From positions 1 through 64,000 of the forward strand of contig NZ_BOQP01000035.1 in NCBI RefSeq assembly GCF_018332715.1: 64,000 nucleotides of DNA, read 5' to 3'. Position numbers and translations under genes: made by a program. Positions 50,185 to 58,286 of the stretch are shown here, in pieces; within the stretch, counting starts at the first letter, position 1, and every line of letters starts with the position of its first letter. Source of the DNA: Winogradskya consettensis. Its GTDB lineage: Bacteria > Actinomycetota > Actinomycetes > Mycobacteriales > Micromonosporaceae. The notes beneath the pieces are model-generated. The model ran no database searches. It was not told where the DNA came from and was given only the letters and a program-made list of their open reading frames with translations.

Positions 50185-51602
50185 CAGGCGGACCTCCAGA
50201 GTCGCATCAGAGCGTAGGAGCGCCACGGCCGCCAGCGTTCGGCGTGCGCCCGTAGCGCGGTGGGGGTGTGCGGCAGGCCGAGCGCCTTCGCGCCACGGCG
50301 GGCCGCCAGATCGGTCTCGAGCAGCACATCGGGGTCACCCATCGCCCGCATCGCGATGTAACCGGCCGTCCACGGCCCGACCCCGGGCAGCTCCAGCAGG
50401 CGGGCGACGGATTCCTCCCGGTCGGTGCCCGGGTCCAGCGTCAGCTTGCCGACGGCGACCGCTTCCGCCAGCGCACGCACGCTCTCCCGCCGCGCGACCG
50501 GCATCCGGAACGCCTCATCGGGCAGCTCCGCGATCGCCTCCGCGGTGGGGAACGGGCGCAGCTCCCCGTCCTCGACCGGCGGGAGGAGCCTGGTCAGCGT
50601 CGTGCGCGCGCCGGACACCGACACCTGCTGGCCCACGATCGCGCGCACGGCGAGTTCGAGGCCGTCGGCCGCGCGCGGTACGCGTACCCCCGGATCGGTG
50701 TTGATCTGCGCGGAGAGCGCGGGATCGGCAGCCAGCGTGCCATCGACGGCGACCGGATCCGCGTCGAGGTCGAACAGCCGCCGGCACCGGGCCACGGCCG
50801 GGGCGAGATCCCGCAGGTCAGTGAGGCGCAGCGTGGCGGAGACAAACCGATCACCCGGGCTCAGCGTGACGGTCGCGCTCCCGTGCGGCAGATTCAATGC
50901 TCGTCGGTACGCCGGGACGTCGCACTCCTCCACCCCCGGCAGCGCCCGCGCGGCGAAGTACTCGAGCAGCGCCTTCGAGTTCAGCGGAGCCCGGTACGCG
51001 AGCCGCAACGTGATCGTCCCCGCTTCTGCTCGACCGGCTGCGGGTCGGTGCTCGCGCAACTGGCTGGGCGAGCGCGCGTACACCTCCTGAATCGTGTCGT
51101 TGAACTGCCGCACACTGCCGAAACCCGCCGCGAAAGCGATCTCGGCGAGCCCGACGTCGGTCGTCTCGATCAGCACCCGGGCGGTCTGCGCCCGCTGCGC
51201 CCGGGCCAGCGCGAGCGGCCCGGCCCCGAGCTCGGCCGTGAGGATCCGGTTCAGATGACGATCGGTGTAGCCGAGCCGTCCGGCCAGCCCCGGCACGCCC
51301 TCCCGATCGACGACACCGTCGCCGATGAGCCGCATCGCCCGCCCGACCACATCGGCCCGCACGTCCCACTCGGGCGACCCGGGCGCGGCATCCGGCCGGC
51401 ACCGCCTGCAGGCCCGGAACCCGGCCCGCTGAGCGGCCGCGGAGCTGGGAAAGAACGCGACGTTCTCCGCTTTCGGCGTGACGGCGGGACACGACGGCCG
51501 GCAGTAGATCCCGGTCGTCCGCACAGCCGTGTAGAACCACCCGTCGAACCGCGGGTCGCGGCTGTCGACGGCCCGGTAACACCGCTCGAAGTCCAGCTCC
51601 AT
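50184..51602 (-). CDS. alkA: Ada-AlkA fusion: adaptive response regulator and 3-methyladenine DNA glycosylase
   Basis: 472 residues. Ada N-terminal domain with four zinc cysteines (Cys34 and Cys38 in GIYCRPSCPA, Cys65 and Cys68 in FRACRRCRPD), an AraC-type helix-turn-helix (residues about 85-185), then an AlkA N-domain and the HhH-GPD glycosylase domain (AVRAIVGQQVSVSGARTTL, LPGVGPWTAGYIAMRAMGDPD). It lacks the second Ada methyltransferase domain, which is supplied by the coupled ogt gene. This is the usual actinobacterial arrangement of the adaptive response to alkylation; the first Ada cysteine (Cys34 or 38) senses methyl phosphotriesters. Divergent from ychF. Confidence 0.93.
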   Translation of the reverse strand: MELDFERCYRAVDSRDPRFDGWFYTAVRTTGIYCRPSCPAVTPKAENVAFFPSSAAAQRAGFRACRRCRPDAAPGSPEWDVRADVVGRAMRLIGDGVVDREGVPGLAGRLGYTDRHLNRILTAELGAGPLALARAQRAQTARVLIETTDVGLAEIAFAAGFGSVRQFNDTIQEVYARSPSQLREHRPAAGRAEAGTITLRLAYRAPLNSKALLEYFAARALPGVEECDVPAYRRALNLPHGSATVTLSPGDRFVSATLRLTDLRDLAPAVARCRRLFDLDADPVAVDGTLAADPALSAQINTDPGVRVPRAADGLELAVRAIVGQQVSVSGARTTLTRLLPPVEDGELRPFPTAEAIAELPDEAFRMPVARRESVRALAEAVAVGKLTLDPGTDREESVARLLELPGVGPWTAGYIAMRAMGDPDVLLETDLAARRGAKALGLPHTPTALRAHAERWRPWRSYALMRLWRSA

Positions 51603-51702
51603 GCGCTCAAGTCTGCTTTACAGGGTTCGGTTCGGCTGGCGGGAATCGGACATGGAGGTACGTCGGCCGTGCTTTTTCGCGCCGCCCGTAGACTGGCTTG
51701 TC

Positions 51703-52788
51703 GTGAGCCTCACCATCGGGATCGTCGGCCTGCCCAACGTCGGCAAGAGCACCCTTTTCAACGCCCTGACCAAGAACGACGTTCTCGCCGCGAACTACCC
51801 GTTCGCGACGATCGAGCCGAACGTCGGTGTCGTGGGCCTGCCCGACGAGCGGCTCACCGCGCTCGCGGAGATGTTCGGCAGCGAGAAGATCCTCCCCGCA
51901 CCCGTCTCGTTCGTCGACATCGCCGGCCTGGTCCGCGGCGCGTCGAAGGGCCAGGGCCGCGGCAACGCGTTCCTCGCCAACATCCGCGACGCGTCCGCCA
52001 TCTGCCAGGTCGTCCGCGCGTTCTCCGACCCCAACGTCCTGCACGTCGACGGCAAGGTCGCACCCGGCGACGACATCGAGACCATCAACACCGAGCTGAT
52101 CCTCGCCGACCTGCAGACGGTCGAGAAGGCGCTGCCCCGCCTCCAGAAGGAAGCCAAGCTCAAGAAGGACAAGCTGCCGGCCGTGGCCGCCGCCGAGGCA
52201 GCGTTCAAACTGCTCGACGAAGGCACCACGCTCTACGCGGGCGCCGCAGCAGCCGGCATCGACCTGGAACTCCTCGCCGAGCTCCACCTGCTCACGATCA
52301 AGCCGTTCATCTACGTCTTCAACGTCGACGAAGCCGAACTCGGCAACGAAGCGTTCCTCAACGAGATGCGCGCCCTCGTCGCCCCCGCCGAAGCCATCTT
52401 CATGGACGCCAAAATCGAGTCCGAGCTGATCGACCTCCCCGACGACGAAGCCATGGAGCTCCTCGAGTCCACCGGCCAGACCGAACCGGGCCTCAACCAG
52501 CTCATCCGCGTCGGCTTCAAAACCCTCGGCCTCCAGACCTACCTCACCGCCGGCCCCAAAGAATCCCGAGCCTGGACCGTCCCCGTCGGCGCCACCGCCC
52601 CCGAAGCCGCCGGCGTCATCCACTCCGACTTCCAGCGAGGCTTCATCAAGGCCGAAATCGTCAGCTTCGACGACCTCACGGCCGCCGGCTCCATGTCCGC
52701 CGCCAAAGCCGCCGGCAAGGTCCGCATCGAAGGCAAGGACTACATCATGAAGGACGGCGACGTCGTCGAATTCCGCTTCAACGTCTGA
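51703..52788 (+). CDS. ychF: YchF/OLA1 family P-loop ATPase
   Basis: 361 residues. P-loop GLPNVGKSTLFNAL, switch FVDIAGLVRGASKGQGRGNAFL, NVDEAEL in place of NKxD (which explains the family's preference for ATP), a coiled coil between, and the C-terminal TGS domain with LQTYLTAGPKESRAWTV and GKDYIMKDGDVVEFRF. Binds ribosomes and responds to stress. GTG 51703 fits the family start. A short hairpin and small gene follow. Confidence 0.96.
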   Translation: MSLTIGIVGLPNVGKSTLFNALTKNDVLAANYPFATIEPNVGVVGLPDERLTALAEMFGSEKILPAPVSFVDIAGLVRGASKGQGRGNAFLANIRDASAICQVVRAFSDPNVLHVDGKVAPGDDIETINTELILADLQTVEKALPRLQKEAKLKKDKLPAVAAAEAAFKLLDEGTTLYAGAAAAGIDLELLAELHLLTIKPFIYVFNVDEAELGNEAFLNEMRALVAPAEAIFMDAKIESELIDLPDDEAMELLESTGQTEPGLNQLIRVGFKTLGLQTYLTAGPKESRAWTVPVGATAPEAAGVIHSDFQRGFIKAEIVSFDDLTAAGSMSAAKAAGKVRIEGKDYIMKDGDVVEFRFNV

Positions 52789-52810
52789 CCGGCCACCTTT
52801 TGGGCATTGC

Positions 52811-52835
52811 CATACCGCAGTACGGTCGCGGTATG
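52811..52835. promoter_or_regulatory. Inverted repeat over the start of the small gene
   Basis: CATACCGC (52811-52818) and GCGGTATG (52828-52835) form a perfect 8-base inverted repeat with a nine-base loop. The right arm contains the ATG of the 56-residue gene, and the ychF stop lies 23 bases upstream. It could be an operator or an RNA hairpin that hides the start. Confidence 0.5.
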
Positions 52836-53003
52836 GCGAAGAACCGAGCCCGGGCCCTTCTACCCGGACCCGAGAGACCGGAACCGGTCGTGGTCCTTGA
52901 CGAGTACCTGGCGGACTACGAGCGCCGCAATGGACCGGTGTCTGAGCAGACCCGTCAGCGGGCGCGGCAGGTCTTCGACGAGGCGCTTGCCGAGGAGGTG
53001 TAA
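52833..53003 (+). CDS. Small hypothetical protein
   Basis: 56 residues, beginning MAKNRARALLPGPERPEPVV and ending with an amphipathic helix (SEQTRQRARQVFDEALAEEV). No ribosome binding site; the ATG lies in the arm of an inverted repeat. The composition (basic head, helix with Glu/Arg) could suit a small DNA-binding or antitoxin-like protein, but I see no defined family. The frameshifted Uma2 gene follows on the opposite strand. Confidence 0.45.
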   Translation: MAKNRARALLPGPERPEPVVVLDEYLADYERRNGPVSEQTRQRARQVFDEALAEEV

Positions 53004-53019
53004 GTCCCTCCGGCTGAGC

Positions 53020-53593
53020 TCAGCTTTTGCGGCCGGGGACCAGGCCGTCCAGGTCGAGCTCGATCGCGAACGGTACCGAGATGCGCAGCTCGCGGCGGTG
53101 GATTCCGGTCGATGCGTACGACCGGGTAAGCCGGTCGAGTTCGTAGGCGTGCACGACAGGCAGGCCGTCCTCTTCCTCGACCCTCCAGTAATGCGGGATC
53201 CCAGCGCACGCGTATTTGACGAGCTTGACCGTCCGATCGCGGTTTGCGGACTCCGGCGATTCCACCTCGACGACCAGAAGAACCTGGTCGGGCGTGAAGA
53301 ATGTGCGGTCCGGGTCGTAGTCCCCTGTTGTGGCGAGAACGTCTGGCTCGACGCGATTTCGCTTGTCGAGCCGGATGGTGATCTCTCGGTCGGCCTCGAT
53401 GCCGGGTGGGGATTGTGTTTTCAGGGCGAGTTCCAGTGCGGTGACGATACGGGCATGCCATAGGCGCTGGGGCGATGCTCTGGAGATGAGTGCGCCGTCG
53501 ATCAGCTCGATGTGAGGCGGGGCGTCGGGGGAGGTGGTCGAGGTCGTCGGCGTGCCAGCCCTCGGGGCGAGGTGGGCGCATGCGCTCGGTCAC
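53020..53593 (-). pseudogene. Frameshifted Uma2 family endonuclease
   Basis: Two frames together encode a complete Uma2 (DUF820) protein of about 190 residues. The start (GTG 53593 or ATG 53581) reads GWHADDLDHLP; then in the next frame comes APPHIELIDGALISRASPQ, LDKRNRVEPDVLATTGDYD, LLVVEVESPESANRDRTVK and AGIPHYWRVEEEDGLPVVHA. The frames meet at a run of five C on the minus strand (53527-53531 on the plus strand); four C would restore the frame. The active-site Asp and Glu residues are intact. It is either a pseudogene, a phase-variable tract or a sequencing error. Uma2 proteins form large families in actinobacteria. Confidence 0.75.
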
Positions 53594-53647
53594 TTTTGGA
53601 CCGTAGCAGTCGGTGACGCGGGGCTGGGTGGGCGCGATACTCGCGGG

Positions 53648-53992
53648 ATGGCTGCGTACGTGAAGAGTGTGACTTTTGATTGTGTTGATGCGTTGGTTGT
53701 GGCTCGGTTCTGGGCTGCGGCGCTTGGTGGGGAGGTGGATGAGGGTGCCACCGCGGCTAAGGCGTTTGTGGAGGCTCCGGGGTGGGGCGGCCCGAACGTG
53801 TGGTTTCAGCGGGTACCGGAGTCCAAGGTCGCCAAGAATCGCATGCACTTCGATCTGCGGGCGCCGCGGACGGTTGAGGAAGAGGTTGCCAGGCTGGTGG
53901 CGCTGGGGGCGACCGTGTTCGCCGTGCACGACGAAAGCGGGATCACGGTGATGCTGGATCCTGCGGGTAATGAGTTCTGCGTGGAGCTTTAG
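53648..53992 (+). CDS. VOC/glyoxalase-like domain protein
   Basis: 114 residues. One vicinal-oxygen-chelate fold: strand VKSVTFDCVDALVVARFWAAALG, a WGGPNVWFQRVPESKVAKNRMHFDL segment with the metal-site His, and the end VMLDPAGNEFCVEL with the terminal Glu. ATG 53648 was used since the fold begins there. Related proteins include bleomycin-resistance-like binders and glyoxalases; no substrate can be assigned. Codon use here is less GC-biased than in the neighbours. Confidence 0.8.
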   Translation: MAAYVKSVTFDCVDALVVARFWAAALGGEVDEGATAAKAFVEAPGWGGPNVWFQRVPESKVAKNRMHFDLRAPRTVEEEVARLVALGATVFAVHDESGITVMLDPAGNEFCVEL

Positions 53993-54035
53993 GTCGACGC
54001 GTGGGGCTATGTTGCCGGGGATGGAGGCTGAGGCG

Positions 54036-54488
54036 ATGCGGCGTTATGTGCGGGATGTCGGGGCGGCTGCTTTGCAGGGTGTGCTGACCGGGGTGTGGGT
54101 TGCTGCCGGGGAGTTGGCGCCTGGGAGGCGGCGGGCTGTTCGGGTTGCTTCGGTGGTGGGGCTTTCGGCGGTTGCTTCGATTCGGGATTGGGCGTTTCCC
54201 GAGACGGAGGAGGCTGCGGAGGAAGAGGTCGCTGCGGTTGAGGGTGAGGTCAGCGGGCTGGAGCCGGACGAGGAAGCGTCGGTCGACGTGAAGCGGCTGG
54301 TGGTGGGTGGCGTGCTGATTGCTGCTTCGGTGGGGGTCATTGTGGGGCGTAAGCGGTTGGAGCGGCGGTGGTTGGGGCGGCTGGAGCGGGGTGGGCACGC
54401 GCATCCTTACCGGGCTCTGGGCGTACGTATGGGGGCTTTGTCTTTCGCCGGGACGTTGGCCGGGAAGGCTGCGCGACGCCGGTTTTGA
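54036..54488 (+). CDS. Small membrane protein of unknown function
   Basis: 150 residues. Hydrophobic segments occur at about residues 10-25, 37-50 and 100-120, with an acidic stretch (EETEEAAEEE-like, residues 55-85) between. It ends AGTLAGKAARRRF. ATG 54036 has a ribosome binding site (GGAGG, eight bases upstream); ATGs at 54009 and 54021 are alternatives. No family recognised. It lies between the VOC and MFS genes on the same strand. Confidence 0.5.
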   Translation: MRRYVRDVGAAALQGVLTGVWVAAGELAPGRRRAVRVASVVGLSAVASIRDWAFPETEEAAEEEVAAVEGEVSGLEPDEEASVDVKRLVVGGVLIAASVGVIVGRKRLERRWLGRLERGGHAHPYRALGVRMGALSFAGTLAGKAARRRF

Positions 54489-54521
54489 CCTCGAGCCGGG
54501 TTTAAGTTTTAGGGTGCGACG

Positions 54522-55817
54522 GTGATCCTTCGTCCCCCGTTCCTGCTCACCACCGTCGGCTCGTGGTGTCTTGTCTTCCTGGCCGCGTTCGAGGCCATGG
54601 CCGTCACCACCGTGATGCCGCAGATCACCGCCGATCTGAACGGCCGCGACCTGTACGCGGTCGCGTTCTCGGCGGCGCTCGCAGCCGGTGTGGTCGGCAT
54701 GGTCGGGTTCGGCTCCTGGGCGGACCGGCGCGGCCCCACGGTCCCGCTGCTCGTCTCGATCGTCGTCTTCGCCGCGGGCCTGATCGTGGCCGGCACCGCG
54801 TCGTCGATGCCGGTCTTCGTGGCGGGCCGCTTCCTGCAGGGCCTCGGCGCGGGCGGGGACACCGTTGCGCTGTACGTGCTGGTCGCGGCCGTCTACCCGA
54901 CCGAGCTGCACATCAAGATCTTCGGCGCGTTCGCCGGCGCGTGGGTCATCCCGTCGATGGTCGGCCCGTTCGTCGCCGGCCTGGTCGCCGCGGCGCTGAG
55001 CTGGCACTGGGTCTTCCTCGGGGTGGTGCTGCTCGTCGCGATCGCCACGATCATGGTGCTGCCGTCCGTGCGGGGGAGGGACAAACCACCCGCGGAACGT
55101 ACGCCGATGTCCGCCGCCGACTGGCGACGGCTGGCCCGTGCCGTGGTGGTCGCGGTGAGCGTGGTCGCGGTCAGCTCGTACCCCATTGTGCTGGTGGTTG
55201 CGGGGTTTGCGCTGGTGGGGCTGCTGCCGAAGGGCACCTACCGGGCCAAGCCGGGGCTGCCGGCGAGCGTCCTGCTGGTCGGGGTCGCTGCCGGGATCTA
55301 CTACGGCACGGACGTCTACCTGCCGTTACTGCTCCAGGAGAGGTACGGGCTGCCGACCTGGCTCTCCGGCATCACCCTGACCACCGGCGCGCTGGCATGG
55401 GCGGGAGCGTCCGCGATCCAGGCCCGGCTGGCTGATCGGGTCGACCCGGGGGCCAGCGTTCGCCTCGGCGCGGTCCTGCTGGCGAGCGGCGCGGCGGTGG
55501 AACTGGTCACGGTCATCCTGCATCTGTCGCCGGTTGTTGCCGCTGCCGGGTGGCTCGTCGCGGGCGCGGGGATGGGGACGCTGTTCCCGCGGATCAGCAC
55601 GCTCGTCCTCGCCTATTCGAAACCGGGCGAGGAGGGCTTCAACACGGGCGCCAAGAGCATCACCGACGCGGTCGGCGGCAGCGCTTCACTGGCGGTGGCC
55701 GGCCTGCTGTTCTCAGCGGCCCCGTTCATCGGCCCGTTCGCCTTCACCACCCTGCTCGGCCTGGCGGCAATCCTGATCAGCCGCCGGGTCATGGCCCCCA
55801 TGCCGGTCGCCGCCTAG
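54522..55817 (+). CDS. MFS drug-type exporter
   Basis: 431 residues with 12 to 13 predicted helices. Loop 2-3 reads GFGSWADRRGPTVPLL (the G-x3-D-R-x-G-R-like MFS motif A), and helix 4-5 shows FVAGRFLQGLGAGGDTVALYV, resembling multidrug exporters of the DHA2-like group. The GTG start has no strong ribosome binding site. The stop codon TAG (55815-55817) is made of a TA target dinucleotide and the first base of an adjoining IS element; the bases on the far side of the IS also give TAG, so the protein end is unchanged. Substrate unknown. Confidence 0.87.
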   Translation: MILRPPFLLTTVGSWCLVFLAAFEAMAVTTVMPQITADLNGRDLYAVAFSAALAAGVVGMVGFGSWADRRGPTVPLLVSIVVFAAGLIVAGTASSMPVFVAGRFLQGLGAGGDTVALYVLVAAVYPTELHIKIFGAFAGAWVIPSMVGPFVAGLVAAALSWHWVFLGVVLLVAIATIMVLPSVRGRDKPPAERTPMSAADWRRLARAVVVAVSVVAVSSYPIVLVVAGFALVGLLPKGTYRAKPGLPASVLLVGVAAGIYYGTDVYLPLLLQERYGLPTWLSGITLTTGALAWAGASAIQARLADRVDPGASVRLGAVLLASGAAVELVTVILHLSPVVAAAGWLVAGAGMGTLFPRISTLVLAYSKPGEEGFNTGAKSITDAVGGSASLAVAGLLFSAAPFIGPFAFTTLLGLAAILISRRVMAPMPVAA

Positions 55818-57056
55818 TGCTCTGTCCATGAATGTTGGCCGGGTTGGACACGCCCGGCCACGTTCATGACCGTGGCGGTGGAACAGGGCAGGCTGTCGGG
55901 ATGGCAGATCCTGTTCGGGCACGTCGCTTGACGCCGGACGAGGGCCGCCGGTTGCAGCAGATCGTGCGGCGTGGCACCGGTTCCCCGATCCGATTACGAA
56001 GAGCCATGGTCATCATGGCCTCCGCCAGCGGAAACACCATCGCGGCGATCGCCCAGCTGGTGCAAGGCGATGAAGACGCCATCCGTCAAGTGATCCACCG
56101 GTTCAACCAGATCGGGCTGGACTGCCTGGACCCTCGATGGGCGGGTGGCCGTCCCCGCCGCATCAGTGACCACGACGAAGCGTTCATCGTCGCGACGGCC
56201 AGAACCAGACCCCAAGCCCTCGATCAGCCCTTCACCCGGTGGAGCCTGCGCAAACTCGTCGACTATCTGGCCTTCAACCACGGCCCGCACCGCGTCACCG
56301 TCGGCCGGGAACGATTACGGCAGTTCCTGCACCACCACAAGATCAGCCTGCAACGGACCAAGACCTGGAAAGAGTCCAACGACCCGGGCCTCGAAGCGAA
56401 ACTCGCCCGCATCGAGGAAGTCACCAACGCCTTCCCGGACCGGGTGTTCGCCTTCGACGAGTTCGGCCCGCTCACGATCCGCCCGCACCTCGGTGCCACG
56501 TGGAAAGACCAGCGACACCCGGACCGGCTACCGGCGAACTATCACAAACTCCATGGTGTCCGGCAGTTCCACGGCTGCTACTCCGTCGGTGACGACACCC
56601 TCTTCGGTGTCGTCCGGCACCGCAAATCCGCTGGTAACAGCCTCGCTGCCTTGAAATCGATCCGTAAGGCCCGCCCGGACGGGGCACCGATCTACATCAT
56701 CTTGGACAACCTGTCGGCGCACAAAGGCATCCGGATCAGGGCCTGGGCGGCCCGTAACCGGGTCGAGTTGTGCTTCACCCCGACGTATTCGTCGTGGGCG
56801 AACCCGATCGAGGCGCACTTCGGGCCGCTACGCATGTTCGTGGTGGCCGGCTCGAACCACCCGAACCACGTCGTCGCGACCCTGGCCCTGCACGATTACC
56901 TGCGCTGGCGTAACGCCAACGCCCGCCACCCCGATGTCCTGGCCGCCCAACGCCGGGAACGAGCCCGCGTCCGCAGCGAACGCCAACACCGCTGGGGTCA
57001 GACCACCGCCCGAACAGCGGCCTGACCGACCCGGCCAACAATCATGGACAGAGCAC
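55817..57056 (+). mobile_element. IS630-type insertion sequence
   Basis: An element of 1240 bases bounded by 31-base inverted repeats (55817-55847 and 57026-57056) with two mismatches; both ends begin GTGCTCTGTCCATGA. It is flanked by a direct TA duplication (55815-55816 and 57057-57058), as expected of IS630/Tc1-mariner elements. One intact transposase fills it. It lies exactly on the MFS stop codon without changing that stop. Confidence 0.93.
55901..57025 (+). CDS. IS630 family transposase
   Basis: 374 residues. N-terminal helix-turn-helix region (LTPDEGRRLQQIVRRGTGSP, NTIAAIAQLVQGDEDAIRQV) followed by a DDE catalytic core: Asp186 in FAFDEFG, Asp269 in IILDNLSAHKG and Glu304 in SWANPIEAHF, the 34-residue spacing usual in IS630. 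Unbroken, so probably functional. ATG 55901 was chosen; the frame reaches upstream into the left inverted repeat. It cuts and joins the IS ends at TA sites. Confidence 0.93.
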   Translation: MADPVRARRLTPDEGRRLQQIVRRGTGSPIRLRRAMVIMASASGNTIAAIAQLVQGDEDAIRQVIHRFNQIGLDCLDPRWAGGRPRRISDHDEAFIVATARTRPQALDQPFTRWSLRKLVDYLAFNHGPHRVTVGRERLRQFLHHHKISLQRTKTWKESNDPGLEAKLARIEEVTNAFPDRVFAFDEFGPLTIRPHLGATWKDQRHPDRLPANYHKLHGVRQFHGCYSVGDDTLFGVVRHRKSAGNSLAALKSIRKARPDGAPIYIILDNLSAHKGIRIRAWAARNRVELCFTPTYSSWANPIEAHFGPLRMFVVAGSNHPNHVVATLALHDYLRWRNANARHPDVLAAQRRERARVRSERQHRWGQTTARTAA

Positions 57057-57065
57057 TAGCCGCGT

Positions 57066-57332
57066 CTAGCCGAGGTTGGCGACGGCCTGGTCGGTGATGG
57101 ACTGCAGGGGGTTATCCGGCACGGCGGTCAAGGCTTCCGCGTGGGAACCGTGCATGATTCCGCCGGTCGAGAGGCCCACGGTCACCTGCAGGCTGTTGTT
57201 GGTGTCGCCGCCCTGGTGGTAGTAGCAGTTGCGGTGCTTGATGTTGTCGAACGCGCCGCAGGCGTTGTCGTCGGGCAGCGGTGTCGCGATCAGCACTCCG
57301 GTGCTGCGGCGGGGGACCGGGTGGCTGGACAT
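57066..57332 (-). CDS. Hypothetical protein, possibly a truncated secreted protein
   Basis: 88 residues, beginning just downstream of the PAP2 gene stop and ending ten bases from the IS right end. It contains several Cys and polar segments (NACGAFDNIKHRNCYYHQGG, NNSLQVTVGLSTGG) that look like a secreted or lipoprotein domain, yet no signal peptide is present. In frame, nine more residues (including a Cys) precede the ATG before a stop codon. It may be the C-terminal remnant of a longer gene. Function unknown. Confidence 0.4.
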   Translation of the reverse strand: MSSHPVPRRSTGVLIATPLPDDNACGAFDNIKHRNCYYHQGGDTNNSLQVTVGLSTGGIMHGSHAEALTAVPDNPLQSITDQAVANLG

Positions 57333-57354
57333 TCGGACATTGAAGCAGGTGGGG

Positions 57355-57936
57355 TTATCTCAGCGCGGGGAAGACCGAGCCTGCGATGGCAGCCCCGACG
57401 AGTGCCCCGGCGATCACCTGGGCTGTGGTGTGGGCTGAGAGGTGGATGCGGGACCAGCAGGCGAGCGCGACCAGGGGGAGCGTGAGCAGGGCGATCGGGC
57501 CGTAGAGGGCGATCAGTGTGGCTGCGGTGCCGGCGGCGACTCCTGCGTGGATCGACATCTTCCACCAGTGGGTGACCGCGGTGTAGACGAGCAGGCCGGC
57601 GCCGCCGGCTCCCAGCAGGGCCAGGACGTCGCGGGGCGCGCCCAGCAGGAAGAGCACCGCCAGGCCGAGGGTGACCGAGGCGATGCCGAAGAGCAAGGGG
57701 GCGCGGCGGTGTTCGCGTTCCGGGATGTGGTGGTTGGTCAGGTGACCTTTTCGGACGCCGCGGAGGATGTACGCCATCGGGATGCCGACCGCGATGGCTG
57801 CTCCCGGGAGCCCCCACCAGCGGGACACGCCAGGGGTGTCGCCGGCGTGCCAGCCGACCACCAGCAGCAGCAGGGCCACCAGGACCGCCGGGGCCAGGAC
57901 TTCGGTGGCGATCCGGGCTACTCGGTCGGCAGTCAC
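57355..57936 (-). CDS. PAP2-like membrane phosphatase
   Basis: 193 residues, six hydrophobic helices. The C-terminal PAP2 motifs are visible: WKMSIHAGVAAGTAATL (motif II, S-x-H-like) and ACWSRIHLSAHTTAQVIAGALVG (motif III, S-R-x5-H, with Thr where Asp is common). Motif I is only weakly matched by RKGHLTNHHIPEREHR. Similar proteins dephosphorylate lipid phosphates; the altered motif makes activity less certain. GTG start; the ArsR gene lies seven bases upstream on the same strand, so they are co-transcribed. Confidence 0.8.
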   Translation of the reverse strand: MTADRVARIATEVLAPAVLVALLLLVVGWHAGDTPGVSRWWGLPGAAIAVGIPMAYILRGVRKGHLTNHHIPEREHRRAPLLFGIASVTLGLAVLFLLGAPRDVLALLGAGGAGLLVYTAVTHWWKMSIHAGVAAGTAATLIALYGPIALLTLPLVALACWSRIHLSAHTTAQVIAGALVGAAIAGSVFPALR

Positions 57937-57943
57937 CCGATGA

Positions 57944-58249
57944 TCATGGCAGCTCGGCCGGGGGGCGGTCGGTCCAGGCCTGCTCGTAGCCGCTGAGCCA
58001 GTCGTGGATCGGCTTCAGGGGCTCGGCGTTGAGGCGGTAGAGCCGTTGCCGGCCCTCGTCGCGGACGTGCACGAGGTCGACCTCACGCAGCACCCGCAGA
58101 TGCTTGGAGACCTGGGGCTGGGCCAGGCCGAGTCGTTCCACGAGGTCGTTGACCGGACGTTCGCCGGCCGCCAGGAGGTCGAGGATCTGCCGTCGCCGGG
58201 GCTCGGCCACCGCGTTGAACGCGTCTGTTGTTGTCGCTGCTCGTGCCAT
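57944..58249 (-). CDS. ArsR family transcriptional regulator
   Basis: 101 residues, a winged helix protein: DAFNAVAEPRRRQILDLLAAG, VNDLVERLGLAQPQVSKHLRVL, LVHVRDEGRQRLYRL. No metal-site cysteine is present, so it is not a classical arsenic or metal sensor. Such short ArsR proteins often control neighbouring transport or START-domain genes. It precedes the PAP2 gene by seven bases. Ligand and targets unknown. Confidence 0.87.
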   Translation of the reverse strand: MARAATTTDAFNAVAEPRRRQILDLLAAGERPVNDLVERLGLAQPQVSKHLRVLREVDLVHVRDEGRQRLYRLNAEPLKPIHDWLSGYEQAWTDRPPAELP

Positions 58250-58286
58250 GGGTAGCAGCGTATGCTCATAACGGAATGCGAGGGAG

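Noticed and set aside
50268..53003. Plus-strand open frame of about 900 codons across ada-alkA and ychF
   Set aside because: Shadow frame with Arg/Pro-rich sequence; only the last 56 codons after ATG 52833 might be a gene.
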